Positions 42,160 through 55,340 are shown, counted from the first letter of the stretch. The stretch is 64,000 nucleotides of DNA from Mimachlamys varia (GCA_947623455.1 OX392527.1:33658201-33722200); one strand, 5' to 3'. Numbers and translations: made by a program. The notes: generated from the letters alone by a model not told the origin.

Positions 42160-43360
42160 AGTAACTTCAGCGAAACTAGCTTTTAGACACGTGTGATGAT
42201 AAACAAAAGATACTATCTGAAAGGTGGTTGTACTATCCAGAATCAACTGCTAGAAAACATTATTTTATTTATGTCGTCTATCATGACAAGAAAATCATTC
42301 CTGATCGCTTAGCTTGCCTCAGGACTATCTTTGTTTGCTTGCTTCGAGTCGAAAAAATGTCGTCTTTTTAGCACTTTACGCCATTCATTTGTCATTTGTT
42401 TGGTTTTTTTTCTTTGCAAGTTGGGGCCTTGTGCATATACATATATGAAAAATATAATCTTTGTAAAAGTAACATCATTAACTGAGTGCAACTAACGTGG
42501 AACACAATTATACCGGAACCTTTTTGGAATGGTAATTTCAGTATCAAGCTGATGCAAACCTAGTTTATCTATACTCTTTCAAAATAAAACTTAATATAAA
42601 AGATCGAGTTTCTTTTTGGGTAACATTCAAAATATTGATATGTCAACCATATCAAGATAAAGGCGTTATCTTCTCTTAGACGTTTCGATGTTACGAGACG
42701 ATAAACGGAACACACTGAAGGGGAACAATTAACATAACTCAATCTTATTCTACACCGACAATGCTTCAAATTAGGCAACTCCACATGCATGTTATTGATC
42801 ACAGTACTAGAGGATTTTGAACAAATGCTGCTCTGTTAATTAAAATAATTTCATATTTTTAAATGAATATTTACTACTAAAGAGCTATATTGTACGACAT
42901 CTGCCTTTCTGCTGAATCACCTGTTGTTTTAATTCTCACATAACAATAGCAACAGGTGCGACGCTGACACTCAACCATCAAGGTTTTACTTTCAGCTGAT
43001 TTTCGCATTGTCAGCAAATGATATATTTTGCACTTGAAACCAGTAACTTAAGAATTGTGATTTCTAGAACAAATTAAGGGTAATAGGGATTCACGGAAAT
43101 GCGCCCCATAGGACAACAGGAGATTGACGGAGAGAAACGCAGAACTACGTAAGCTGAGAAGGTCGCCATAGACCACTTTCTAAAGCCGCGGTACATTGTA
43201 TGCTGACGTTTGCATCTTTGTCTTGTTTACCATCGACAATCCTTACCCCACATTTATTGTTTGCGAACAGCACGACATTTAAGCAGCTGTCGCGAGAAGT
43301 ACACAAATATATAGTATCGACTGTAAAATGCTCATTTCGGGATCGATGGTGTAAAGGACG
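42160..43360. other. No recognisable gene
   Basis: No supported gene. Open frames up to about 80 codons occur only by chance context. Confidence 0.4.
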
Positions 43361-43365
43361 CAAAT

Positions 43366-43745
43366 GGAGACAGCTGGAGGGGTGCTGGGTCCGAGGTAGA
43401 GAGAGTGAGCGGGGAGGAGGGGTGCTGGGTCCAAAGTAGAGAGAGTGAAAGGGAGGGGAAAGGGCGTGCTCAGTACGAGGAAGAGAGAGTGAGAGGGGAG
43501 AAGGGGTGTTGGGTCCGAGGAAGAGAGTGAGAGGGTAGAAGGGGTGCTGGGTCCGAAGTAGATAAAGTGAGAGGGTAGAAGGGGTGCTGGGTCTGAGATA
43601 GAGAGAGTGAGGGGGTAGAAGGGGTCTTGGGTCCGAGGTAGAGAGAGTGAGAGGGGAGAAGGGGTGCTGGGTCCGAAGTAGAGAGAGTGAGAGGGAGAAG
43701 GGGTGCTGGGTCCGAGGAAAAGAGAGCGAGAGAGGGGAGGATGGG
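43366..43745 (+). repeat. Purine-rich ~40-bp tandem repeat
   Basis: Nine or ten units of GGGGTGCTGGGTCCGAGGTA plus GAGAGAGTGAGAGGGAGAA. Almost all purine on the + strand. Ser/Leu/Pro-rich frames on the - strand are consequences of the repeat. Confidence 0.9.
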
Positions 43746-43749
43746 GAGA

Positions 43750-44690
43750 AAGGGGAGACAACATTAGTTCGACCATTATTCCTGCTCGATTCCCAATTGG
43801 TGTCTGATTCATGCAAAACTACACTATGTACCTTCCCAATGTATCCTTATGTTCGTAGTTGGTGTAAGATGTAGGGGTGATGCGTCGCAGTCCACTACTG
43901 TCCTGGTGCATTGTTCATGTTCTAACTGAAAGTAAACAATAGCACCACCTCAACACTATACCGTGGCTGTTAATACCACAACGAAACCACATAACAATGG
44001 TCAAAACGAACAGAAATAGCAACGACAGAGAATACATATACATTGTATATTATATATGTTTGATAAAAATGAATTAACAAACGAAACTATATAAGAACCA
44101 TTATAGCCATCCTTATGTTGCTGTCAGCTGTCGTTGGTCGTGTGGCCCGTACCATTTGACTGCGTTCAGAGACAACTTATGTAGTCCCTTGTGGTATAGA
44201 CGATGTTTGTGGTTCTGCATTTTAATGAAGCGTCAAACGAATTGCGCCTAATATTTGGTATTTCATGAGATATAAACAATTCTCAATATTTCTCTTTTCA
44301 AGGACTTAATATAGCATCTGCATTTTATCACCTCGCTGTAACAATATTTTAAAAATCAAGAAAGGACCTGTCCTTATGGTTAATAAGTGGATCGTTACTT
44401 TACCTTACAATGAACTTTAGGAAGAATTCGAGTTTAATTGTAATTTTAACGATGGAATTGTTGTAACCTTTTGTTTCTCATAAACGTGATAAAAAACAAT
44501 TGACTAATAGTGTTAGAACAAGGCGATTCTGTACTGTAGAAGTACGTTTGGCTCTAGTTATAATGCACTTATGCCATTCTGTAAAGCAAAACCCAAGCCA
44601 TACATGCATTCACACAATCGGCATTTTCTAGCATAATGTAATTCATGCAGTCTAAACGGAAATAAAATATTATCTTTATCACAGAGGACC
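43750..44690. other. No recognisable gene
   Basis: AT-rich; no supported feature. Confidence 0.4.
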
Positions 44691-47058
44691 TAAGTACAGG
44701 CAGTCACGTACGACGTCGGTGTGAGAGGGCCTAAGTACGGACAGTCACGTACGACGTCGGTGTGAAAGGGCCTAAGTATGGACAGTCACGTTGTACGTCG
44801 GTGTGAGAGGGCCTAAGTACGGACAGTCACGTACGACGTCGGTGTGAGAGGGCCTAAGTACGGACAGTCACGTTGTACGTAGGTTAGAGAGGGCCTAAGT
44901 ACGGACAGTCACGTTGTACGTCGGTGTGAGAGGGCCTAAGTACGGGTAGTCACGTTGTACGTCGGTGTGAGAGGGCCTAAGTACGGACAGTCACGTTGTA
45001 CGTCGGTGTGAGAGGGCCTAAGTACGGACAGTCACGTTGTACGTAGGTTAGAGAGGGCCTAAGTACGGACAGTCACGTTGTACGTAGGTTAGAGAGGGCC
45101 TAAGTACGGACAGTCACGTTGTACGTCGGTGTGAGAGGGCCTAAGTACGGACAGTCACGTACGACGTCGGTGTGAGAGGGCCTAAGTACGGGCAGTCACA
45201 TAAGACGTCGGTGTGAGAGGGCCTAAGTACGGACAGTCACGAACGACGTCGGTGTGAGAGGGACTAAGTACGGACAGTCACGTACGACGTCGGTGTGAGA
45301 GGGCCTAAGTACGGACAGTCACGTACGACGTCGGTGTGAGAGGGCCTAAGTACGGACAGTCACGTACGACGTCGGTGTGAGAGGGCCTTAGTACGGACAG
45401 TCACGTTGTACGTCGGTGTGAGAGGGCCTAAGTACGGACAGTCACGTTGTACGTCGGTGTGAGAGGGCCTAAGTACGGACAGTCACGTACGACGTCGGTG
45501 TGAGAGGGCCTAAGTACGGACAGTCACGTTGTACGTCGGTGTGAGAGGTCCTAAGTACGGACAGTCACGTTGTACGTAGGTTAGAGAGGGCCTAAGTACG
45601 GACAGTCACGTTGTACGTCGGTGTGAGAGGGCCTAAGTACGGACAGTCACGTACGACGTCGGTGTGAGAGGGCCTAAGTACGGACAGTCACGTTGTACGT
45701 CGGTGTGAGAGGTCCTAAGTACGGTCAGTCACGTTGTACGTCGGTGTGAGAGGTCCTAAGTACGGACAGTCACGTTGTACGTCGGTGTGAGAGGTCCTAA
45801 GTACGGACAGTCACGTTGTACGTCGGTGTGAGAGGTCCTAAGTACGGACAGTCACGTTGTACGTAGGTCAGAGAGGGCCTAAGTACGGACAGTCACGTAC
45901 GACGTCGGTGTGAGAGGGCCTAAGTACGGACAGTCACGTTGTACGTAGGTTAGAGAGGGCCTAAGTACGGACAGTCACGTTGTACGTAGGTTAGAGAGGG
46001 CCTAAGTACGGACAGTCACGTTGTACGTCGGTGTGAGAGGGCCTAAGTACGGACAGTCACGTTGTACGTAGGTTAGAGAGGGCCTAAGTACGGACAGTCA
46101 CGTTGTACGTAGGTTAGAGAGGGCCTAAGTACGGACAGTCACGTTGTACGTAGGTTAAAGAGGGCCTAAGTACGGACAGTCACGTTGTACGTAGGTTAGA
46201 GAGGGCCTAAGTACGGACAGTCACGTTGTACGTAGGTCAGAGAGGGCCTAAGTACGGACAGTCACGTTGTACGTAGGTCAGAGAGGGCCTAAGTACGGAC
46301 AGTCACGTTGTACGTCGGTGTGAGAGGGCCTAAGTACGGACAGTCACGTTGTACGTCGGTGTGAGAGGGCCTTAGAACGGGCAGTCACGTTGTACGTCGG
46401 TGTGAGAGGGCCTAAGTACGGACAGTCACGTTGTACGTAGGTTAGAGAGGTCCTAAGTACGGACAGTCACGTTGTACGTCGGTGTGAGAGGTCCTAAGTA
46501 CGGACAATCACATACGACGTCGGTGTGAGAGGGCCTAAGTACGGACAGTCACGTTGTACGTAGGTTAGAGAAGGCCTAAGTACGGACAGTCACGTTGTAC
46601 GTAGGTTAGAGAGGGCCTAAGTACGGACAGTCACGTTGTACGTCGGTGTGAGAGGTCCTAAGTACGGGCAGTCACATTGTACGTCGGTGTGAGAGGTCCT
46701 AAGTACGGGCAGTCACGTTGTACGTCGGTGTGAGAGGTCCTAAGTACGGACAGTCACGTTGTACGTCGGTGTGAGAGGGCCTAAGGACGGACAGTCACGT
46801 TGTACGTCGGTGTGAGAGGGCCTAAGTACGGACAGTCTCGTTGTACGTCGGTGTGAGAGGGCCTAAGTACGGACAGTCACGTTGTACGTCGGTGTGAGAG
46901 GTCCTAAGTACGGACAGTCACGTTGTACGTCGGTGTGAGAGGTCCTAAGTACGGGCAGTCACATTGTACGTCGGTGTGAGAGGTCCTAAGTACGGGCAGT
47001 CACGTTGTACGTAGGTTAGAGAGGGCCTAAGTACGGACAGTCACGTACGACGTCGGTG
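44691..47058 (+). repeat. 41-bp minisatellite, about 57 units
   Basis: The unit runs CCTAAGTACGGACAGTCACG, TTGTACGTCGGTGTGAGAG and GG. Three variant types alternate: core ACGTACGACGT, core ACGTTGTACGT, and the latter followed by AGGTTAGAG. The 41-bp length prevents long open frames. Confidence 0.95.
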
Positions 47059-47059
47059 G

Positions 47060-47615
47060 GCACATGCACAGGTGTTACAGGCTTCTTACCTTATACGACA
47101 AGTACAATCAGATAAAAATAAATGCAATCTTGTTAGTCATAAATGTTTAATACAACAAACCGTAGACGTCTTATCAATTTACAAACAATCAATTAGGTGC
47201 ATTTTTGATGTAGGGACGTGGGTGATAATGCGGTTTGTGACCATACATGGCGCACACAGGTACCTGTTGAAATTTGCGGGTTGAGTATTGCTTTGTTTTA
47301 TGGATATTGTCTTGCGATTTAGCTGCAAGTTCTGGTGTACCAGAAAAGCTTTCCGAGGTACCAGAGACAGATAATCTTCATCATATATCACCAACCCGTT
47401 CCTCGTCCAACGTTTGTGATATTCAAAACTTGTTTTTGTGAATTTTTCCTTCAAATTGCTGTTTTGACAAATCTGTCTTCACGCGGCGTAAAGGTCATAC
47501 GGTTACTCGGAATCAACGTGATTTGGTTTCAATTTTCAATCAAAAATGTTTTGCCATTGATGAACACATAACCGAAATGCTATCTTTTCTATCTTTTCCT
47601 TCCTTGTCAAAACAC
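47060..47615. other. No recognisable gene
   Basis: Open frames on both strands (70-91 codons) overlap each other; none has supporting signals. Confidence 0.4.
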
Positions 47616-47617
47616 AT

Positions 47618-48015
47618 CAACACCTGTGTTAGTGTCGGCTGTATATTCCGACGTGTGTTAGTGTCGGCTGTATATTCCGACGTGTGTTAGTGTCGGCTGT
47701 ATATTCCGACCTGTGTTAGTGTCAGCTGTATATTCCGACCTGTATAAGTGTCGGTTGTATATTCCGACCTGTGTAAGTGTCGGCTGTATATTCCGACCTG
47801 TGTAAGTGTCGGCGTGTGTTAGTGTCGGTTGTATATTCCGACGTGTGTTTGTGTCGGCTGTATTCTCCGACTTGTATTAGTGTCGGCTGTATATTTCGAA
47901 CTGTGTTAGTGTCGGCTATATATTCCGACATGTGTTAATGTCGGCTGTATATTACGACGTGTGTTAGTGTCGGCTGTATATTACGATCTGTCTTAGTGTC
48001 GACCGTATATTCAGA
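47618..48015 (+). repeat. 29-bp minisatellite
   Basis: Unit TGTGTTAGTGTCGGCTGTAT plus ATTCCGACG, about 13 copies, one of them with an internal deletion near 47805. Confidence 0.9.
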
Positions 48016-48277
48016 CATTGTAAATAGTTCAGCTTACACTGAGTGTAGTATTACAGACGTTTAAGTGTATAAATACAAAAGATAAAGGCAATATACAAAA
48101 TTAATTATATCTATCTGTTTGGTTGGGCGGGAAGTTCCCACAAAAAACTGCCTGTATGCAGTCGATGAATTGATGTCAAAAACTGTAATATCCTACACAA
48201 CTGGCATGTATTTTTGACAATCACCACTGCAACTGTTTTCTGAAAATAAAGAGTAACATTCATAATGAAAAAAAAAT

Positions 48278-48540
48278 CAGAGAATACCAAAGCGTCAACA
48301 AAACCATAATCCGAACTTAAACTCGATTAAACTAGGGGCAAAATAGGAACAAAGGAAAGATTTACATGGAGACTCTCGTAAAAGCACAAGAGAATAAGAC
48401 CAGGTGTTCCGGAAGAGTAAGCGTCTCCTGCTTCATCCACGACACCAGCCATGTAAATCTTGGTCACATCTAAGTAGGCATCAATCCTAAAAATGAGGAC
48501 CGAGTCATCATTGTCATCACAACAAAGACCAACGCTTTAA
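48278..48540 (-). pseudogene. 3' UTR fragment of the reverse-transcriptase element
   Basis: Only the 3' UTR is present (- strand), including the conserved GAAGCAGGAGACGCTTACTC motif near 48420 and the terminal region matching 41250-41300. No coding part remains. Confidence 0.65.
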
Positions 48541-48679
48541 ATATCACCAGAATGGAAATAAATGGTATAAAAACAAATAAATAAATATGACAATTGTCTG
48601 AAAAATACACATAGAATACAAAAAATGTCAATAGAATCTTAATCTATAAACAGATTAATAAATTTGCTTTTCTGCAAAT

Positions 48680-49180
48680 AGGGCGTAAGAATTGCACCTG
48701 CTGCCCATATTGCATGATCGGAAGAGGCGACTTAATTTCGGATCTTATCTTTTATCAATTTTTTCTAAACAACTTTCTCCTTCCTAATGACTCCCTTGGC
48801 AATACCTCACTTTTTGCTTTAGTTGAGCGTTCGCCTCTGTGAGGAAGGCTATGGGTTCTGTCCCCTGGCCTAGACATAGCAGAGTCTCTAACAATGGTAG
48901 TTACAACTCCCCGTTTGATGCTCAGCATTATGGGAGTGAAACAAATGGTTCGCCCGTTGTCAGTATAATGTGACGAGATGTTTTGTTCTGCTGGGGGCCT
49001 TCGGCAGTATACTTCAGTTTGGTAGCACTTTAAATCGGCAAAAGATCCGGACTATCACAAGAAGGCTAACACGAATACGAACCACGGCCTCCCACACACA
49101 ACGCATACACCGGAAGACATCCTTTAATGACCCTGGCTGTTAACAGGACGTAAAAACAACCAAACTAGCCAAACCAAATA
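48680..49180 (+). mobile_element. SINE-like type 2 element, near full length
   Basis: Begins GGGCGTAAGAATTGCACCTG, CTGCCCATATTGCATGATCG, then GAGGCGACTTAA. A tRNA-like segment at about 48818-48870 (TTAGTTGAGCGTTCGCCTC and GGGTTCTGTCCC) resembles a polymerase III promoter. It continues through GCTCAGCATTATGGGAGTG and CTTCGGCAGTATACTTCAG to the tail GACCCTGGCTGTTAACAGGA. Confidence 0.75.
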
Positions 49181-49374
49181 TTAACGGGAGAGGAAAGAGT
49201 GACATTACGTACAGAATAACATGGAACATACCTCTTTGTATCCTACAAGGTTAGTTTCTATGTAGCTAACACATACAACACAATAAAAAATAGAGATATC
49301 ATCACATATACGTGCCAGGAAATATCCATATACATATGTAGCATTACTTTCGTTTGACTGTTCAATATCAAAAG

Positions 49375-49625
49375 ACCCGAGCCCGTTTTCATGAAACTGT
49401 TATCATATTCTAGCTTTAATTCTGTGCTTAAACCAACTTTCTTGTAACTTACCCATGTCAAACTGTCATAATGTCAGATATTGAAAACAGCATGCAAACT
49501 CTAAATCTCTTACAGATATTCCATGTTTTAGACATTTTTATTTACATTCATAACCATTCCAAAAAATAAACTTGAGCACAGAATCAATGCATGAGCATGA
49601 GAACAGTTTTATTAAATACGAGTCA
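49375..49625. mobile_element. Diverged copy of the 15091-15355 MITE
   Basis: Ends GAGCCCGTTTTCATGAAACT and AGAACAGTTTTATTAAATAC correspond to the perfect ends of the other copy. Inner parts (TTCTGTGCTTAAACC, AACTTGAGCACAGAATC, ATGAGCATGAGAAC) also match. Confidence 0.7.
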
Positions 49626-49629
49626 TGGA

Positions 49630-50565
49630 TTCGACAGTCGAGATTCTCTTGTACTTTGTTATATGAAATCATAAAATTGCTGGAATATTAATTTTTGGTT
49701 TATTTCTATATCCTCATTGTTGCTGTTTATTTACGATATTCAACTTATATACATATCATACGCAATGTAGTTATATCGCCATGGCGCCCCTTGCGCAGAT
49801 ACAAGTCCCCAGGACAAGGTCCCTGGACTGATGTCAAGACATCGGGTTGATATAAGGGTAATGCTGTCAAGGTACTTATATATCGACCTTTATTGTATGG
49901 ACGTAGAGAATATATGATAATCAACGTATCAGGGCGGAAGGTAAGGGTAGCAACAAGAAACAAGATCACGTTGTACTGCCAACATCATAGCGCCCATATT
50001 TCATTTTCATTGTGTCAATTAATCCGATAGTTACTCCTCGTCAATTCTCATGACTTCCGAGAACCGCTTCATTAACAGCCGCGCCATGTAACGCCTACAC
50101 AAGAAAATAGTTTACGACCAACGAAACTTCTTCGTTAAATAGAAAGAAATGTATGTTTGCACTAGGTCTTATTAAAATGATCAAAGATATTATATTCGTG
50201 AGAAAGTCGTTTTTCATTTAATTACTAGGGATACATTTTAGTTCTTACCAGCATGTCACGAACAAGTCTTGCTCTGTTCGTAACGGGGAGTACAATGTAG
50301 TACATTCCCTGCAACAACCCACAGCATGCTATTGTGGATGAGACCATCTATGTCGTTTGTCTAGAATAACATGCGTTCGTATTACATTTTAGCCACGTGC
50401 TGTTCAATATAGATATTTAACATAGATCATTTCGGTATCAAAAGCCAACAGGATACCTTAGTATACAGTTTTACGATAAACACTCAATCATCAACAACAT
50501 GCTCTAATACACAAATTGGCAATTATTGACAATTCCTGGACAAAGAGAAAAACAATATTTAAACC
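49630..50565. other. No recognisable gene
   Basis: No supported gene or repeat. Confidence 0.4.
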
Positions 50566-50569
50566 TTAA

Positions 50570-50958
50570 AGGCCCAATATACGTAACTTCCGGTAAAACC
50601 TGAAGCGAAAACCAAGCCTAATAATATAACTTATTATTTATAGATTTAGGTAAGATTAACTAATATCAACAATATCCAAGATGAATTCTTACGCGGTTAC
50701 CGGTACAGCAACAGTTGAAACTCGGTATTTGTAAACACGCGTCCACCTTGAACTGTCTTCTAACTTCGGCATGTTGTTGAAGTGGGCCACACCTGAATTA
50801 TTTTTAATTCTTTGGATTTCTCTGTCAAGGGTTTCTTGTTAGTTACCGCTCTGGTTTACTTCGTTTCAGGATTATTTTTGCATGGTTATCAACTGGATTT
50901 TTTTCAGAATATTTCAGAATCACGAAAAAATTCTCCTGAAGTTACGTATATTGGGCCT
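50570..50958. mobile_element. TTAA-flanked MITE, copy 2
   Basis: AGGCCCAATATACGTAACTT at the left and AAGTTACGTATATTGGGCCT at the right are perfect 20-bp inverted repeats, each bordered by TTAA (50566-50569 and 50959-50962). The body is in the opposite orientation to copy 1. Confidence 0.85.
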
Positions 50959-51159
50959 TTAAGTCCATAAAACTGTAACATAAATAAAAATGAAACAAAC
51001 ATAAAAAACCCTTTATTCAAAAAGATCTACATTTAAATTGACCAAATAACAGCAATAAAGTTATATAAAATATTTAGTAACATATAAGTAGACATATCAA
51101 ACATATAGATGTCGAAATGTTAAATGTATATTATTGTAAATTACAAGCAAAATAAGACT

Positions 51160-51625
51160 CTTTATCCGGAGGAGCGAGTGATTTCTGCTTCATCAGATTC
51201 TGCTGATCAAAAGAGTATGACGTCATCACAGTGATAACTCAATTAGTGACAATCAAAACAAAGGAAGCGAAATGAGTTCCAAAACATCAAAATTCATATC
51301 TCACACAAAATTTTAACATATCTCTCACAAAATAGTAATACATGTATATCTCATGATAGCACGGTAACTTTCATCAATCAGAACCTTTTAAATACCCTAT
51401 TGTATGTCAGCATCTATATCACTGAAGGGGTCGGAGAAAGCCTTTGTATACCAAATTAAGTACAGCATGTAACATCCTAGTAAGGGAAGCAACAATGTTA
51501 CTATCAAGAAAGGGAAAGTCAACGACCAGAATGTGGAAATCATGCCACATTGACTTAATGCTGATCAATGAAGAGGGTGTATAACCGACGTGTATGTAGG
51601 TCAGTTGATCAGCTCTTGTTATCAG
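51160..51625 (-). pseudogene. Divergent relative of the reverse-transcriptase family
   Basis: A - strand frame (51419-51694) contains DFHILVVDFPFLDSNIVASL, a diverged version of the block DFNFPIVNFPF.DSNIPASP in the other copies. Downstream, at 51215-51165, the UTR motif GATGAAGCAGAAATCACTCG followed by CTCCTCCGG corresponds to GATGAAGCAGAAGACGCTTA and CTCTTCCGG. A separate, older subfamily is likely. Confidence 0.5.
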
Positions 51626-51699
51626 GATAGCGTTGATTTCCTCATTTGAAGGCAAACCATGTCGGTCGGAACAGCAATGTAACAATATTTCCAAAGGAA

Positions 51700-52795
51700 A
51701 GGTCTTTAATAAAGTAAGCGATACCCTATTACAACATAAATTAAGACAATATGGTGATCTACAATATTAAATTCTAAGTCCACAGTCCGTTTTTCGCTTT
51801 ATCATTCACAATAACGTACGATGTTCAACAAGGGTAATTTAAACGACTACAATTTTTTTCCTACAAGGTTCATGGTTAAGTCCACAATTCTAATCACGTT
51901 CGGTGCTCCACAAAATTCAATTTTAAAGTTGCACTTATATTTATTTTTTTTATCCGTGACATGCCTTTCATTCGAAGTATATAATTCCCTGTGATAAAAC
52001 GTATCTTAACACCTCTTGATAAGGCGTAACACCTCGGATAAGGCGGAATGTAAACAGTAGCATAGTGTTAGAGGGAATTTATCAGCGACGAAAAAAGCAA
52101 AAAGAAAAATGGATGAAAATATCTATCATGACTGCTGATTTAAGTTTATCGATGAAATATTATTGCGTGACAGACATCTACAGTATGGGTTATGTATCGT
52201 GTGTAACAGTATATAAATGATTACGGTAGTGTTGAAACCAGTGTCAACATTCGGGTTCAAACGTGTATGATACAGTAAAATTATAACATATACCATTAAT
52301 CACGAGAGAATAGAGGTGCTGCTCCGGCATTTTTTTTTTATACCAAACCACTTACTCTAAGCCATTTAATGAATGGTAGGACGAAAATGGTTATGGTTGT
52401 AAAATATGTTACTAAGTTTGGAAGCTAATATATAATACACCCTTTAAGCTCTCTATGTACATTTATAAAATGCTTTTATGATAGGTCTGTAATTGAAGGT
52501 ACCGGGACGATTTTAAAAAACCGATGACATGTGGAAATTGTGTGTCATTCATATATAAAAGTTTAATGAACATTAAAAACGATTATTTATGTCATTAGTT
52601 ATTTATTGTTGAGTATATTTGATATCAATCTCACATGCTCGTTGAAATGACATATCAGTTAATGTTTTCATGCTTTTGACCTTTGAGTCTGTTGAATTAA
52701 TATATGTCAATGAATAACGGCTTCTTTGCCAACGAAAGCCACAATTAACGATAGGATCAGTTTAATGTCATCACCATGACATTATCGATTTTCAG
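51700..52795. other. No recognisable gene
   Basis: AT-rich; no supported gene or repeat. Confidence 0.4.
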
Positions 52796-52809
52796 TGCTT
52801 GCCTTTGAA

Positions 52810-52967
52810 GGGCCGCGGTGGCCGAGTGGTTAAGGTATTGCGACATTCCACCACTAACCTTCCACCTCTAGGTACTCCGGCTTTCCTCCACCTCCAAAAC
52901 CTGGCACGTCTTTAAATGACATTGGCTGTTAATATGACGTTACACAAAAAAAGCAAACCAAACGAAA
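52810..52967 (+). mobile_element. tRNA-derived SINE (type 1) with perfect target duplication
   Basis: Starts GGGCCGCGGTGGCCGAGTGG and ends with a GGCTGTTAATATGACGTTAC tail and A-rich end. TGCTTGCCTTTG flanks it on both sides (52797-52808, 52968-52979), a 12-bp target duplication. The middle, including the B box present in the 13841 copy, is missing. Confidence 0.85.
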
Positions 52968-52979
52968 TGCTTGCCTTTG

Positions 52980-54675
52980 TAAATAATGTATCTTTGGGAC
53001 CGTACTTGTCTGACGTACTTTATCGTAATTTACAGAAACTACCACATGTGGAATCAGAAACCTCTTACTTCCCTGAAACACATGGTTACCTTTCCTTTCA
53101 TACATTTACTTTTAGAATCTTGACAATTATTTGCGACCAACAAAAAGATGGTACTATCTAAATGTAGAACTCCACCAGAAAGTTTTTCCTGTTTTTAATG
53201 AACAAATAGAAACTATGTCATTCGTCGTGGTATCATTATAAGAATAAAAGAAATCCTCAGTTTGTCTCCCTTTTTAAGACAGTTTAATAAATACATAAAC
53301 ATATTGCTATGTTAAAGCAACTCAAAACTGATAAATAAGTCAAATTAATAATACCGCCTGAACTATGGTGCATTTTCAAGATAACTATCAAGTACATTGT
53401 AAATGCTAACACTTGGTAGAATTATGTTTAACACATTGTAAACCCCTATAAATTACATTTTAACAGGACAAAAAGTACACAGGTTTTAAGTTTGTTCTTT
53501 AATGTCCGAACAACCTGACAACAGAGGTATGGGTGATGACGTGTGGATGTATATATGTATATATGAACGTCCTACAGGTGATTCACCATTACACAGAAAC
53601 ATCATGTACAAGTAAAGCACTCATCGACGACGCTGTTAGATATGTTTGTGAGAGTTGAAACACAAACCAGAACATATACCAAAGGTTAAAACAGGACACG
53701 ATGAAAACAAAACTTAGTCAGAAATACCTAACGCTTCGTCACTCGGTCCTTAATAAAAAAAATCTGGCGTATCGTCTGTGGTCAGAATTAAGCTCTGAAC
53801 TTCCTTTTCGCTTTAAGTTTATTATTTGGCTTGATTGGATCTTATTCTAATTATAAAGGTGTTTATTTCCGTGCTTATCGTTTTTACAATTCTATTTCAC
53901 CCACAGGTTCTAGTCTGTTTTACATATACGCCGAAGAGTGTCGCATGCGACTTGAAAACGCTTACATGTACGGAATTTATGGATTCGAGTTTTGTTTTAT
54001 GCTTGCGACATCGAATTCATGATACATTCTCTGTTTATTTCGGCGTCTGTTCGTTTGTTTTGTCAACTTTTTGTGACGATGTCGGGTAGATCTTTGATTT
54101 CCAACGATTCCTTTTTCAATCTACATAGAAAATATAACAATATACTTAGATTTCGAAAAATTAATCAATGTAGTTGGGTTTTATTCTCCCTTTTCTTTGC
54201 AAATAATCGAAATCATTTTTTAATGCGACAGAAATTGTCGACATTGTATGAGAGCAACCTGACTTGATTCACCTACATGCACTAAAAAGCAGTCAATTTG
54301 TCTTGGTAGTAGAGCGGAATTAATCCAATATGGGTGTCCTACTTTTCGTATTTTATGATTCGATTTACTCCGAACTAAAAGCTACCTACAGCAATCGACA
54401 CGACAAAGACGTTACCGTACATGTAGCAATGGTATATGTAATGATAGTTAACAAGAAACATTAACACCGGGAGTTTGAACCTCTTACAGCAGGCGGAGCA
54501 CTACAAGATTCACACACACAGTATATATATCCCCTAATGTCTTTTCACAGATTGCTATTATACGTGTCTATTACATCAATAGAAACAGAAATAAAATCTG
54601 TGAATGTTACAACGGTTACTTAATTTGTAATTTTAAAAGCAGCGGAAGTCGCGTACACAGAGCGTTTGTAGGACA
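52980..54675. other. No supported gene
   Basis: Open frames of 63-91 codons overlap in different frames at 53831-54267, next to each other but without start context or recognisable motifs. Confidence 0.4.
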
Positions 54676-54678
54676 TCG

Positions 54679-55036
54679 CTAATACCAGATATTCTTTGTC
54701 ACACTGACGCTTAAACCAGTAAATGTTCCATCACGACAGCTATTACGAGACGCGTTATTTCCTCGTACATATCCTCTGGAAAGTCTCACTAGATACAGAC
54801 ATGGCTCGCGCGGCACCCGCTCTGACGTAACTTCACATTTATCTATCGTAATATCGTCTACTATGGCCCCATTTCCGCAAAAAGGCTTCAAATGCAGAAA
54901 TAGTAGAATCAATAAGAATGGTGCGGAAATGTCTGCGGGTTAAATAACCAGTTAAATCTCTGTCTCCAAAAATAGTGTATTGCTGATACGAACATAAGCC
55001 TTTGTTCATCTGATGTTCCTCCATTAGGATTTCCAT
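54679..55036 (-). CDS. Two overlapping unrecognised ORFs, possibly one broken exon
   Basis: On the - strand, 55036-54839 encodes MEILMEEHQMNKGLCSYQQY and GDRDLTGYLTRRHF. The overlapping frame 54912-54679 encodes KPFCGNGAIVDDITIDKCEV, CLYLVRLSRGYVRGNN and ends NIWY. The mix of spaced cysteines and above-background GC hints at real coding sequence with a frameshift or splice between the two, but I recognise no family. Confidence 0.2.
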
Positions 55037-55039
55037 TTA

Positions 55040-55340
55040 AACGTGATTAACACAAATTATTTAAGTAACATTAGCGTCGTATCAACGTTGTTTCGACACT
55101 TTTTCTACCACTCCAATGCCGTGATGATTGCACGTACAGTATAGTATGTCGTACTAAGTAACCAAAAAACAGGTCATATATAATTTACAAATGGATACAT
55201 TTAGCTGTGGTTGTGGTCTGTCGGGGGTACCAATAATAATGAATCGATAAATCAATGTATCCCTCATACAAGATCTTCCTCAATTTTGTTAAACTAAACG
55301 CTTTTGTTTTACCACAATGTTCTTACCATCTACAATGCCC
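55040..55340. other. No recognisable gene
   Basis: AT-rich spacer before a type 2 element. Confidence 0.4.

Noticed and set aside
43145..43816. Ser/Leu/Pro-rich 223- and 177-codon frames on the - strand
   Set aside because: They read through a purine-rich tandem repeat in two frames at once; no independent coding evidence.
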